A DNA stretch of 49,525 bases from JAKQIM01 sp964633225 (GTDB lineage: Bacteria; Chloroflexota; Anaerolineae; Anaerolineales; UBA4823), in contig CAZWFQ010000024.1 in assembly GCA_964633225.1 (NCBI GenBank), positions 1 to 49,525 of the forward strand, in the 5' to 3' direction. Position numbers and translations under genes: made by a program. Position 1 is the stretch's first letter. Each line of letters begins with the position of its first letter. The notes beneath the pieces were generated by a model. That model saw nothing but the letters and a program-made list of their open reading frames with translations. It was not told the DNA's origin and searched no databases. Shown piece after piece: positions 14,052 through 22,923 of this stretch.

Positions 14052-15677
14052 ATGACCAACAGCACTTCTCAGCCCCAACCTGCCAGCCGCCAGATCGCCC
14101 GCGCCGCGGGAACCGTGATGGTGGCTTTCTTATTCACACAATTGGCGGGCTTGGTGCGCGGGATCATCATCTACCGCGCCTTCGGCACCAGCCTGGAGTT
14201 GGATTCATTCAACGCCGCCAACCGGGTAGCCGAGATGCTCTTCAACCTGATGGCCGGGGGAGCCTTGGGGTCGGCCTTCATTCCCACCTTCACCGGGCTG
14301 CTGGCGCAAGAGCACCAGGCCCGCGCCTGGAAGCTGGCTTCGGCAGTGGCCAACCTGCTGCTGGCTGTATTGACCCTGGCGGCAGGGCTGGCGGCCCTGG
14401 CAGCGCCGGTCTTGGTGCGGCACGGCCTGTTTGTGCTGGCGCCCGAGATGCCGATCGGGCAAGAGGTTCTGACGATCTCCTTGCTGCGCATCCTGCTGCC
14501 CACGGTAGTGGTATTTGGCTTGAGCGGCCTGGTGATGGGCATTCTGAATGCCCACCAGCGCTTCTGGCTGCCTGCCATCGCCCCAGCCATGTACTCACTG
14601 GGGCAGATCGGTGGGGTGCTGCTCTTGCCGCAAGAGTGGGGCATCCAACGCCTGGCCCTGGGTGCTTTGATAGGCTCAGCCCTGCACCTGCTGGTGCAGA
14701 TGCCCGGCTTGCTGCGCCTGGGCGGCCGGTACAGCGCCACCCTGGGCCTGCGCATGGCCGAGGTGCGCCAGGTGCTGCTGCTGATGGGGCCGCGCTTGTT
14801 GGGTGTGGCAGTGGTGCAGTTGAACTTTATTGTCAACACCATCATTGCCCTATCTTTGCCAGAGGGCAGCGTCTCGGCCATCACCCTGGCGTTTACGTTG
14901 ATGCTCATGCCGCAAACGGCTATTGCCCAATCGATTGCCATCGCCGCCATGCCCACCTTCTCGGCCCAGGCCGCCTTGGGCAAGATCAATGAGCTGCGCA
15001 GCGCACTGGCGGGCACCTTGCGGGGCATCCTGCTGTTAGCAATCCCGGCCACGGTGGGTCTGATCCTGCTGCGCTTCCCATTGATCCAATTTTTATATGA
15101 AGACGGCATAGAATTCACCGCCCACTCCACTGAACTGGTAGCCTGGGCACTGCTCTGGTACACGGCTGGGCTGGTGGGGCATTCTCTGGTCGAGATTTTG
15201 GCGCGTGCCTTTTACGCCCTGCACGATACCCGCACCCCCGTGCTGGTGGGTGCGCTGGCCATGGCCCTGAACATAGTTTTTAGCCTGCTTTTTTCAGCCT
15301 GGTTCGCCCAGGCCGGCTGGATGCCGCACGGTGGGTTGGCATTGGCAAACTCGCTGGCTACTGCCCTGGAAGCAGCCGGCCTATTGGTGATGATGCGCAG
15401 GCGGCTGGCTTCTGAACCGGGCAGCCAGGCCAGGCAAGCCTCCGGCGAGCAGGCGCCCTCAGTGTGGGCCGGGGCGGTACAGGCAGCGGCGGCAGCACTG
15501 TTGATGGGTCTGGTGTTGTGGGGTTGGCTGGCCTTGAGCGCTGCCTGGCCTGCCTGGCTGACCGTCTTGGGCGGCGTAGGCCTGGGGGGCCTGGTCTATG
15601 CCCTGGCAGTGCTGGGGATGAGAGTGCCTGAGGCGCGCGGCCTGCTGAATGCTTTGCTGCGGCGGGTGAGGGGATAA
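14052..15677 (+). CDS. murJ: Lipid II flippase MurJ (MviN family)
   Basis: 541 residues with about fourteen predicted membrane helices. The N-terminal signature is clear: GLVRGIIIYRAFGTSLELDSFNAANRVAEMLFNLMAGGALGSAFIP, which in MurJ includes charged residues lining the central cavity. ARAFYALHDTRTPV near residue 390 is another family landmark. The protein moves lipid II across the cytoplasmic membrane for peptidoglycan synthesis. A hydrophilic stretch rich in Ser/Gln (about 455-472) precedes the last two helices. The gene is monocistronic or heads an operon with the methyltransferase, whose start is about 120 bp downstream. Confidence 0.9.
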   Translation: MTNSTSQPQPASRQIARAAGTVMVAFLFTQLAGLVRGIIIYRAFGTSLELDSFNAANRVAEMLFNLMAGGALGSAFIPTFTGLLAQEHQARAWKLASAVANLLLAVLTLAAGLAALAAPVLVRHGLFVLAPEMPIGQEVLTISLLRILLPTVVVFGLSGLVMGILNAHQRFWLPAIAPAMYSLGQIGGVLLLPQEWGIQRLALGALIGSALHLLVQMPGLLRLGGRYSATLGLRMAEVRQVLLLMGPRLLGVAVVQLNFIVNTIIALSLPEGSVSAITLAFTLMLMPQTAIAQSIAIAAMPTFSAQAALGKINELRSALAGTLRGILLLAIPATVGLILLRFPLIQFLYEDGIEFTAHSTELVAWALLWYTAGLVGHSLVEILARAFYALHDTRTPVLVGALAMALNIVFSLLFSAWFAQAGWMPHGGLALANSLATALEAAGLLVMMRRRLASEPGSQARQASGEQAPSVWAGAVQAAAAALLMGLVLWGWLALSAAWPAWLTVLGGVGLGGLVYALAVLGMRVPEARGLLNALLRRVRG

Positions 15678-15796
15678 ACCGCTCTTCAGCCTGTGCATCC
15701 TGTTATTTTGTGGTTAAATATAGGCATCTAAACGCGCAAGAAGCTATTAAAAATTTCAGACAGCCGGCGGCGAGATATGGGCTGCAAAGGAGGCTC

Positions 15797-16531
15797 ATGT
15801 TAGCATTATATTTCCATGCCCATTACGGGCTCGATGTGGAAGATTTGCCATTTTGGAAAGGCCTGGCAGAGCGGCAGGGAGGCCCCTTGCTGGAGCTGGG
15901 CTGCGGCACCGGGCGGGTGCTGATCCCCCTGGCAGAGGCCGGGTATGCCACCTGGGGTATCGACAAAGACCCCGAGATGCTCGATTTCTTGCAGGGCAAT
16001 TTGAGCCCCAATGTGCTGCCTGCCCCGCACTTACTGGAAGCTGATTTCAGCGATTTCAACCTGGATATGCAGTTTCCCCTCATCATCATGCCCTGCAACA
16101 CCTGGAGCACCCTGGATGCCGAAACGCGCAGCCAGGCCCTGCTGTGCATCACCCGGCACCTGAGCAGCGGCGGCTTGCTGGCTGTCAGCGTGCCCAATCC
16201 GCAGGTGCTGATAGACCTACCAGCCAATGCTAAGCCAGAAGTGGAAGATGAATTCGAACATCCCCTGAGCGGCGACCCGGTGCAAGTCAGCAGCGCATGG
16301 AAACGCAGTAAAGAGCGGCTCACCGTCACCTGGCACTACGACCACATGCTGCCAGACGGGGCCGTCCAACGCACCAGCGTGAATGTGACCCACGAGCTGG
16401 TTGCAGCCGAGCGCTATCTGGAAGAGGTGCGCAATGCCGGATTAGCTATTGAAGCGACGTATGGCGAATTCGACGGCTCATCCTACACCGCCGAGACAGA
16501 AAACTTCATTTTCCTGGCGAAGAAGCTGTAA
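15797..16531 (+). CDS. Class I SAM-dependent methyltransferase
   Basis: About 244 residues. Motif I is textbook: LLELGCGTGRVLIPLAEAG near residue 30. The acidic residue after strand 2 follows (GIDKDPEMLDFL), then LLEADFSDF and IIMPCNTWSTL for motif IV. The C-terminal half is a beta-rich region (TVTWHYDHMLPDGAVQRTSV). The substrate is unknown. The frame extends to a GTG at 15710, but the ATG at 15797 is chosen because AAAGGAGG lies just upstream; the spacing is short (3 nt), so the choice is moderate. Confidence 0.8.
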   Translation: MLALYFHAHYGLDVEDLPFWKGLAERQGGPLLELGCGTGRVLIPLAEAGYATWGIDKDPEMLDFLQGNLSPNVLPAPHLLEADFSDFNLDMQFPLIIMPCNTWSTLDAETRSQALLCITRHLSSGGLLAVSVPNPQVLIDLPANAKPEVEDEFEHPLSGDPVQVSSAWKRSKERLTVTWHYDHMLPDGAVQRTSVNVTHELVAAERYLEEVRNAGLAIEATYGEFDGSSYTAETENFIFLAKKL

Positions 16532-16562
16532 AAGCAGATCGAACCAGCAAGAACTTTTGCCG

Positions 16563-17312
16563 TTAAGAAACTGCCCCTGCCAGGGCCGCCCCCACGATCC
16601 CGGCATCGTTGCCCAACTGCGCCGGGACAACCGGCGTGGAGAGGGTCAACAGCGGCAGGAATTCTGCCTGTTTCTTGACCGCCCCGCCACCCAAGATGAT
16701 CAGATCAGGCCACAGCAGGCGCTCGAGGGTGTGCAGGTACGTATCCAGGCGGGCGGCCCACTTTTTCCACGAAAGATCCTCGCGCTTGCGAGCAGCATCT
16801 GAGGCGCGCCACTCGGCATCATGTCCTTCGATCTCAATGTGCCCCAGCTCGGTATTGGGCACCAGCTTGCCATCCACAAAAAGCGCCGTGCCCAACCCGG
16901 TGCCCACCGTAACCAACAGCGCTACACCCAGGTGATCTTTGCCAGCCCCAAAGGTCATCTCTGCCATCCCAGCAGCATCTGCATCATTGACCATATGCAC
17001 CGGGCAGCCAGTCGCCTGGCTGAGCAGTGCCGCGGCATCTGCCCCCACCCAAAGTTTGTGTACGTTGGCGGCAGTCAGGGTGACGCCCGAGCGTACCACG
17101 CCGGGGAAACCGCAGCCGATTGGCCCATCCCAATTAAAATGGCGCACGATCTCAGTCACCACTTCAGCCACCTTACCCGGCTTGGCTGGGTCGGGGGTGG
17201 GCAAGCGATGACGCGGGCTGAGCAGGGTTCCCGTGTGAATATCTACCGGCGCGCCCTTGATGCCTGAGCCGCCAATATCAATACCCAAAACATGGGCAGG
17301 ATGTGCGTCCAT
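16563..17312 (-). CDS. ppgK: Polyphosphate glucokinase (ROK family)
   Basis: 249 residues, standard for PPGK. The ATP/polyP phosphate loop GIDIGGSGIKGAPVD is at the N-terminus. TLTAANVHKLW, VNDADAAGMAEM (catalytic Asp), TVGTGLGTALFVDGKLVPNTELGH and LSWKKWAARLDTYL are characteristic of polyphosphate-using glucokinases as opposed to other ROK kinases. WPDLIILGGGAVKK and PAQLGNDAGIVGAA close the family pattern. It phosphorylates glucose to glucose-6-phosphate using inorganic polyphosphate and often ATP, in the cytoplasm. The ATG at 17312 has GGAGG 8 nt upstream. Confidence 0.92.
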   Translation of the reverse strand: MDAHPAHVLGIDIGGSGIKGAPVDIHTGTLLSPRHRLPTPDPAKPGKVAEVVTEIVRHFNWDGPIGCGFPGVVRSGVTLTAANVHKLWVGADAAALLSQATGCPVHMVNDADAAGMAEMTFGAGKDHLGVALLVTVGTGLGTALFVDGKLVPNTELGHIEIEGHDAEWRASDAARKREDLSWKKWAARLDTYLHTLERLLWPDLIILGGGAVKKQAEFLPLLTLSTPVVPAQLGNDAGIVGAALAGAVS

Positions 17313-17347
17313 TTTTCTACCTCCAGGGATGGTTTGAGAGATGAATT

Positions 17348-18028
17348 TTACTGCCGGGCCTGTTTTAAGGCCGTCTCATACATGCGGATGACTTCAGAGC
17401 GGATCTGCTCGCGCCGCTCAAAAATATAGCGCATCACCAGGGGTTGATCGGGGGATGTGCCGGTAAAATTAAGCGCCAGGCGGCAGGTGTCATCCTCCTC
17501 CGAAGAGCGCACGATCTGACCGCTTTGCCGGGCCTGCCCGTTGGGCAAGGTAAAGGCCACGCGAATGGTTTCACCGCGCTTGAACAGCTCGGCATCTTCG
17601 ACATGAATGCCGGCGCCGCCCATAGAGACATCGCACAACATGCCCTGGTATTCCTGGCTGCCACGCGTGATCGCTACGGGGATCATGGCTTCGGGTTCCA
17701 CCCGCACCTCGCGCCGGTTACCAATGCGCGGCGGGGTATACGTAAAATCAACCAACTCAACCACACTGGTCAGCACGTCAAAGGAGCGCACGTGCGCCAA
17801 GATAGGGTCAAGCAAGCCATCGCTCAGCAAGGTGGTGACCCCGCCCGGGTGAAGCAAGATTGAGTTGGGGGTTTGGAGTGTGAAACTGATGGTTTCTTCG
17901 ACGATCTTAGGAAAAGCTGCCTTGCACAAGAAAGGCACACCCTTGTAATAGTTCAGGATGTCAATCTCTGCCCGCCCTGCCAGCAGGTAAGTTTTCAAAT
18001 CCATCAAAGTTTTCGGATTGGAAGCCAT
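17348..18028 (-). CDS. PilZ-domain protein, likely c-di-GMP receptor
   Basis: 226 residues. The N-terminal half (1-105) resembles the YcgR-type flagellar-brake fold only loosely. The C-terminal half is a PilZ domain: RREVR near residue 104 gives the RxxxR element and CDVSMGGAGIH near 130 gives the D/NxSxxG element. Both c-di-GMP-binding motifs are therefore intact. GGAGG precedes the ATG at 18028. No cyclase or phosphodiesterase for c-di-GMP (GGDEF/EAL) is present in the window. It could tune motility, adhesion or polysaccharide export; the target is unknown. Confidence 0.8.
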   Translation of the reverse strand: MASNPKTLMDLKTYLLAGRAEIDILNYYKGVPFLCKAAFPKIVEETISFTLQTPNSILLHPGGVTTLLSDGLLDPILAHVRSFDVLTSVVELVDFTYTPPRIGNRREVRVEPEAMIPVAITRGSQEYQGMLCDVSMGGAGIHVEDAELFKRGETIRVAFTLPNGQARQSGQIVRSSEEDDTCRLALNFTGTSPDQPLVMRYIFERREQIRSEVIRMYETALKQARQ

Positions 18029-18098
18029 CTCTCTAGCCCTCCACTAAGAAAAACGGACCATGATCTTATTATCTCATAAATATGGAGAGAATCAATAG

Positions 18099-18761
18099 CT
18101 AGAGTATGTCTTCAATATTCGGTAGGATGATGGGCCACTCGCCTTGTTCATCGAGGGCAGAAATCTCACCGCGTAAAAAGTTACAAAAATCCTGAACAGA
18201 TTCTTCGCCGTTCTGGCGCATATCTAAGAAACGTTCGCGCAGGGTCTTCATGCAAACTGCGTACAGCAGGTCGGGACGCACCTGGATCAAGCGCTGTTCG
18301 TAATCTTCCAGTCCTGGCAGCCAGGCTGAGCGGCGTTGGGCCAGGATGATCTCGGTCTCTTCAGCCAACAAGCGGGCCACGGTATCCATACTTTCTTCCA
18401 CCAATATCGGAGCCGGCGACTCAAGGGTGCAGATCGTCAATTCGTCGCCAGATTCGATGGTAAGCCTTCCACCATAGATAAAGATATCGCGCTTGTGACC
18501 CTTACGATCAATCAGGTCGACTGGGCCGGGCAGCACCTGGTAATGTTTTTCACCAGGCCAGGGATGGTAAATGGTCAGGGGATGCACCACGTGTTCCTCG
18601 CCCCCCGAGCCTGGGTCGCAAACCAATAGGCCTACGGCTTCAGGGTCAAAATGATGCCAACTGGGGGCCGTGCGGAGGAAAATGTCCACCCGGGGGTAGC
18701 CCGGTGCGTGGGGGTAACGCCGTTCTGCAAGCTGGTAACCAAGATCAAGATTATTTGTCAT
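18099..18761 (-). CDS. Conserved hypothetical protein
   Basis: About 220 residues, no signal peptide or membrane segment. The N-terminal half is beta-rich and Pro/Gly-rich (APGYPRVDIFLRTAPSWHHFDPEAVG, then HVVHPLTIYHPWPGEKHYQVLPGPVDLIDRKG). The C-terminal half is helical and charged (ERFLDMRQNGEESVQDFCNFL). I recognise no family. The ATG at 18761 is chosen because a TACAAT box ends 6 nt upstream, consistent with a leaderless start; the frame is open a further 21 codons upstream. Confidence 0.55.
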   Translation of the reverse strand: MTNNLDLGYQLAERRYPHAPGYPRVDIFLRTAPSWHHFDPEAVGLLVCDPGSGGEEHVVHPLTIYHPWPGEKHYQVLPGPVDLIDRKGHKRDIFIYGGRLTIESGDELTICTLESPAPILVEESMDTVARLLAEETEIILAQRRSAWLPGLEDYEQRLIQVRPDLLYAVCMKTLRERFLDMRQNGEESVQDFCNFLRGEISALDEQGEWPIILPNIEDIL

Positions 18762-18767
18762 GCATGG

Positions 18768-18773
18768 ATTGTA
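18768..18773 (-). promoter_or_regulatory. -10 box (TACAAT) for the hypothetical gene
   Basis: On the minus strand TACAAT ends six bases before the ATG at 18761. A weak TTATGA lies 16 bp upstream. There is no Shine-Dalgarno sequence. Confidence 0.4.
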
Positions 18774-18851
18774 GCACAAACCGGCAGAATCATAACAGGT
18801 GCCAACCGGCCTCGCCGCTGACACGGATCTGACGCTTTGAGACGCGCCTGT

Positions 18852-19934
18852 TTATTCCCGGTTTCTGCCGGTGAGGGCTTTTGCCACCACAATCCCCAAA
18901 GCGATGAACCCCGCCGCCCCTGCCAGGAAGGCGGCTGTGCTGCGCCAATCCAGGGGGATTTCAGCCGAGCCATCGGGGATGGGCGGTGTGGCAGGATCAA
19001 GATGGGGATACAGGCGTCGGATACTGGGAATGGGCACATCGGCCTGCGCAGCCAGGGCCAGGAATTCATCTGCCAGGTGCTTGATCTCATCCCGAGCAGC
19101 CAGGGCATGCCCCACCAGGGCGGTCTCCATCGTCTTGGCTTGCAGCAAGCGCTGGGCATACGGCACCAGCAGCGGCTCGGGCAGCAGTTGGAAGAGCTTC
19201 ATGGTCTTGGGAACGATGGGCACGTGCAATGCCCGCAGCACCTTAAACCCTTCTCGAATAGCGCGTGCCCCCAGCACCACACCGTCGCGCGTGCGCGCCA
19301 GGCGGTAATTATCTGTTCCGCAAGCATAGAGCGCCGCCGCCAGAGAGGGCATGAGCAGCGCGGCGTGGGTCTTAAGCCAGGCATCCATATCTGTGTGGAT
19401 CTCCACCTGGTAGCCGTACATGCTTGCCAGGGCATCGGCCACCATCCAGGTACGCTCGGTGATGCTGCCATCTACCTCACCAATGGGGATGGAGACCAGG
19501 CGCTTCTCAGAGCCGCCCAGGTAACACATGATATGTTCTTTGCGGTAGCCAGCCGAGCTGGGAAAACCCACCAGGACGCGCTTCATCCCCAGCGCAGCAA
19601 CGAACTCGCCCGGCCCGGCAGCATTGTTCATCAAAAATAGCACATTGGGGGTGTGCTGGTTGGCCTGCAAGGCTGGCAGAACCCCGTACACATGGTTCTT
19701 GCGCATGATGACCAGCACCAGGTCATAAGCGTCCTCTGGGCCCAGGTGGTCAACCAGGTTGGGGTGGGTAATGCTCTGCTCACCAGTCTGTACATCTTCT
19801 AATACCAGGCCGTACTGGCGCAGATCATCCAGACGTTTGCCACGTGCCAAGAGCGAAACATCATGCCCGGCTTCTACCAAGCGTCCAGCGAACAGGCTGC
19901 CCAAAGGGCCGGCGCCATAAACAAGGATTTTCAT
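18852..19934 (-). CDS. Ketopantoate-reductase-like NAD(P)-dependent oxidoreductase with C-terminal membrane anchor
   Basis: 360 residues. The Rossmann signature ILVYGAGPLGSLFAGRLVEAGHDVSLLARG is at the start. The ApbA/PanE C-terminal helical domain follows, with KTHAALLMPSLAA around residue 190 carrying the likely catalytic Lys. Genuine PanE is about 300 residues; here the C-terminus adds a linker and one hydrophobic helix (AAFLAGAAGFIALGIVVAKAL, 333-353), which suggests membrane attachment. The substrate may not be ketopantoate. AAAGGAGG sits 6 nt before the ATG. The gene is divergent from the IleRS-like gene. Confidence 0.75.
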   Translation of the reverse strand: MKILVYGAGPLGSLFAGRLVEAGHDVSLLARGKRLDDLRQYGLVLEDVQTGEQSITHPNLVDHLGPEDAYDLVLVIMRKNHVYGVLPALQANQHTPNVLFLMNNAAGPGEFVAALGMKRVLVGFPSSAGYRKEHIMCYLGGSEKRLVSIPIGEVDGSITERTWMVADALASMYGYQVEIHTDMDAWLKTHAALLMPSLAAALYACGTDNYRLARTRDGVVLGARAIREGFKVLRALHVPIVPKTMKLFQLLPEPLLVPYAQRLLQAKTMETALVGHALAARDEIKHLADEFLALAAQADVPIPSIRRLYPHLDPATPPIPDGSAEIPLDWRSTAAFLAGAAGFIALGIVVAKALTGRNRE

Positions 19935-20002
19935 AACGTCCTCCTTTCAGGTTTGTTTTTATAGTATATACCGAACATGGCTTTGAGTCACCCCCTTTTT
20001 AG

Positions 20003-20031
20003 TTGACGCCCTTGCCCGACTATAGGATAAT
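20003..20031 (+). promoter_or_regulatory. Sigma70 promoter of the IleRS-like gene (leaderless)
   Basis: TTGACG at 20003-20008 and GATAAT at 20026-20031 are separated by exactly 17 bp. The ATG at 20038 is 6 nt after the -10 box, so transcription should start at the start codon. No Shine-Dalgarno sequence is seen. This is among the best promoters in the window. Confidence 0.7.
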
Positions 20032-20037
20032 CATTTT

Positions 20038-22923
20038 ATGTTCAAAATGCACCCCTCCCCATTCAAGGTCAACCTGCAAGAAGAAGAAACCCTGCGCTTT
20101 TGGAAGAGCCACCATATCTTTCAGAAGGCCTCCCAGCCCACATCGACCCCTGAGTACCTGCTGCTTGAGCAGCCTCCGGCGGCTTTCTCTCGCCCCGGAT
20201 TGACCGAAGCGCGGCCTTACCTGCTGGCAGACGCCCTGGTACGTTACCAGCGCATGCGCGGCCAGAGCATCCGGCGGCCCTTTGGCTGGCAGGCTCACGG
20301 CTTGCGGGTAGAAACCCAGGCTGAACGCCGCCTGGGACTGGCCTCTAGCCAGCAGATTGAAGCTTACGGCCAGGAGCGCTTTAACGAGGCTTGTCATAAG
20401 GTTGCACTGACGTATACGTTGGAATGGGAACGTTTCTTCGAGCGCAGCGGCTGTTGGGTGCAGGGAGAAGAAGCCTTCTCGACCCTGGATGATGACTATA
20501 TCCTGGCGGTATGGGAGGTGGTAAAAGCCTTATCTGAGAAAGACCTGCTGTACCCCGAGCAGCGCATGGCACTCACCTGTGGGCGCTGCGATACGGCGCT
20601 CTCAGAATGGGAAATCGCCTTGGGGCAGCAAGAGTCAGAACAAGCTGCCGCTTATGTGCGCATGCCGCTGGTAGAAGACCCCACCACTTCTCTGCTGGTG
20701 TGGAGCCCCGCACCCTGGATGCTGCCTGGCAACAGCACTGTGGCCGCCAACCCAGAAGAGACCTTCGTCATTGTTGAGCATGAGCTGCCCGAAGGCGGCA
20801 AGGAGAAGCTCATTTTGGCGCGCGAGCGCGTGGAGGCCGTCTTTGGGCCGGCGCCAGTGCGCGTGTACGAAAGCTTCAAAGGCCAGCACCTCAAAGGGCT
20901 GCGTTACCGCCCGCTCTTCACCTTCTTGCTGCCTGAAAAACCAGCTTATTTTGTGGTCATGGATAGCGAAGCCAGCGCTGCCCAAGGCAGCGGCCTGCAT
21001 GCATTGACCCCGGCTTGCGAGCCGCACGCGGCCGCGCTGGCTGGCGAACGCGACCTGCCCAGCTTCGAGATCCTGGCGACAGACGGCACCTTCCGGTCTG
21101 AGATCTTGCCCTGGCGCGGCATCCACTTCCGGGCGGCTGAGCCGCTGATCCTGCAAGACTTAGAGGGGCGCGGGCTGCTCTACCAGGTAGAAAGCCAGCC
21201 CCAATCTGTGCCAACCTGCCGCTACTGCGGCACCCAACTGCACTACCGCAAGGGACGGGGTTGGTATTTGCGCATGGAACAGGCCCGTCCGGCGCTCGAG
21301 GCGTTGAATGGGCGCACGCTGATCCAACCCAACCAGGCAGGCAGCGCGCCGCTCACACAACCCATACCAAGAGATTGGCTGATCAGCCGGGAACGCGGCT
21401 GGGGCGTGCCGCTGCCCATTTGGGAGTGCAGCGAATGCGCGGCCCGCCATGTGCTGGGCTCGCTGGATGAGCTGGCACAACTGGCTGGCCGGAGATTGAA
21501 GATCCAAAACTTGCACGCCGCCACTTTAGACCGCTTGCAGCTTCCATGCCCGGTTTGCGGCGGGCGTCTGCAGCGGGCAGCAGGCGTATTGGACGAGTGG
21601 CTGGAGCTGGGCAGCCTGCCTTTTTACCTGGGCACCGGACAAGCCGGGCGCACAGCCTGTGCGGGCGGAGAAGACGGTTCCCTATGGCTGATGGCAATGA
21701 GCACGCTCACAGCACTGCTCACCGGGCAAGAATGCAGCCACCAGGCCCTCTACAGCCCCGAGAACAAGGAAGACAACGGATCCGATCTATTGGAGGCCCT
21801 GCGCAAGCAAAGCGCTGACGCGCTGCGCTGGTCGCTGTACCTGGGCCAGGCTTTACCCAGAACCAACGAGGCAGAGGCGGCCCCCGCCAGCAAAACAGCT
21901 TTACAGGTGGTGCGCGAGGCGCAGGCCATCCTGGCTGCCCACGAGGGTGAGAAAGCACCAGCCGACAAGCCGCCTTGTGCCCTGGATGCCTGGCTGCTCT
22001 CTCGCCTGAGAGCTGCTGCCAGCGAGATCACACAAGCCATGGAACACGGCGATGTGGGTGAGGCAGTCAGGCTGTTAGATCGATTCATAACAGATGAATT
22101 GGATGGCTGGTATTTGCGCCTGGCGCGGCCTGCAACCAGTGCAACGGCGCCCAGCCTGCAAAAGGCACTACAAAGCTTGAGCATCATCCTGGCGCCGTTT
22201 GCGCCTTTCTTAGCCGAAGAACTGTTCCAGAAGTTAGTGCGCTTCGAGCGCATTGAAGCCCCGGCCTCGATCATGCTGGAAGAATGGCCGCCTGTCATCG
22301 AAGCAGGCATCCCGGCCCTGGAAGGCGATATGGCCCTGCTGCGCACGCTGAGTGCCCTGGGCAAGCAGGCCCGCCTGCAGGCGGGTATTTCGCCCCGCCA
22401 GCCCCTGGCCCTGGCACGCCTGGCTGTGCCCGAAGCAGAGCGCCTGGTGGCTGAATATTCAGAATTGTTAAAGTTGGCATTGAACGTACAAGCCCTGCAA
22501 GCTGTTGAAGGCTTGAACAGCGAAGCTGCACCCGATTGGTCCACCGCCACACTGCCAGGGACAGCCCTGGCAGTAGATATCCGCCTGACCCCCGAGTTGA
22601 CGCGTGCCGGGCTGGCAGCAGAGTTTGTGCAGCGGGTACAAGACTTCCGGCGCCGCTCAGAATTTGAACCAACCGAAGCGGTGCGCATCTTCGTCAACGC
22701 CACGCCGCGCCTGGCAGAAGCGATTGAAGCTTACCAGGGCCTGGTGATGGCCAAAACCCGCTGCAGCGATTTGCAGCACTTTGATGATGCCTCCCTGCAG
22801 CCCAGCGCTGACCGCGAGAAACGCGTCTTTACCATTGCCGAGTTCGACGGGGAGCGGGTCACATTTGGTTTCGAGCGCTGTGCGCCGCCCGCATCTGAAC
22901 AAAAGAAGACGGCCCGCAGTTGA
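20038..22923 (+). CDS. Isoleucyl-tRNA-synthetase-like protein lacking HIGH and KMSKS signatures
   Basis: 961 residues, collinear with eukaryote-like (type 2) IleRS from end to end. Retained landmarks are RRPFGWQAHGLRVE (IleRS GWDxHGLPVE), SPAPWMLPGN of the CP1 editing domain (normally TTTPWTLPGN), CRYCGTQLHYR, WLISRERGWGVPLPIW, the zinc-site CPVCGG, VLDEWLELGSLPF (normally D/ExWFxSGSMPF) and SADALRWSLYLG. The anticodon-binding helical domain follows (AWLLSRLRAAASEI...WYLRLAR). The HIGH slot (about 54-57) reads GLTE, and no KMSKS occurs before SADALRW (about 575-582 reads NKEDNGSD). The GTGxVHxAP editing element is eroded too. It is probably non-catalytic for aminoacylation and is perhaps a tRNA- or ligand-binding regulator. 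It has its own promoter and overlaps the Nudix gene. Confidence 0.8.
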   Translation: MFKMHPSPFKVNLQEEETLRFWKSHHIFQKASQPTSTPEYLLLEQPPAAFSRPGLTEARPYLLADALVRYQRMRGQSIRRPFGWQAHGLRVETQAERRLGLASSQQIEAYGQERFNEACHKVALTYTLEWERFFERSGCWVQGEEAFSTLDDDYILAVWEVVKALSEKDLLYPEQRMALTCGRCDTALSEWEIALGQQESEQAAAYVRMPLVEDPTTSLLVWSPAPWMLPGNSTVAANPEETFVIVEHELPEGGKEKLILARERVEAVFGPAPVRVYESFKGQHLKGLRYRPLFTFLLPEKPAYFVVMDSEASAAQGSGLHALTPACEPHAAALAGERDLPSFEILATDGTFRSEILPWRGIHFRAAEPLILQDLEGRGLLYQVESQPQSVPTCRYCGTQLHYRKGRGWYLRMEQARPALEALNGRTLIQPNQAGSAPLTQPIPRDWLISRERGWGVPLPIWECSECAARHVLGSLDELAQLAGRRLKIQNLHAATLDRLQLPCPVCGGRLQRAAGVLDEWLELGSLPFYLGTGQAGRTACAGGEDGSLWLMAMSTLTALLTGQECSHQALYSPENKEDNGSDLLEALRKQSADALRWSLYLGQALPRTNEAEAAPASKTALQVVREAQAILAAHEGEKAPADKPPCALDAWLLSRLRAAASEITQAMEHGDVGEAVRLLDRFITDELDGWYLRLARPATSATAPSLQKALQSLSIILAPFAPFLAEELFQKLVRFERIEAPASIMLEEWPPVIEAGIPALEGDMALLRTLSALGKQARLQAGISPRQPLALARLAVPEAERLVAEYSELLKLALNVQALQAVEGLNSEAAPDWSTATLPGTALAVDIRLTPELTRAGLAAEFVQRVQDFRRRSEFEPTEAVRIFVNATPRLAEAIEAYQGLVMAKTRCSDLQHFDDASLQPSADREKRVFTIAEFDGERVTFGFERCAPPASEQKKTARS

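Noticed and set aside
14171..15163. Minus-strand open frame of about 330 codons
   Set aside because: Antisense to murJ, with Arg/Ser/Pro-rich shadow composition and no motif.
21750..22703. Minus-strand open frame of about 317 codons
   Set aside because: Antisense to the IleRS-like gene, Arg/Ser-rich, with no SD or domain.
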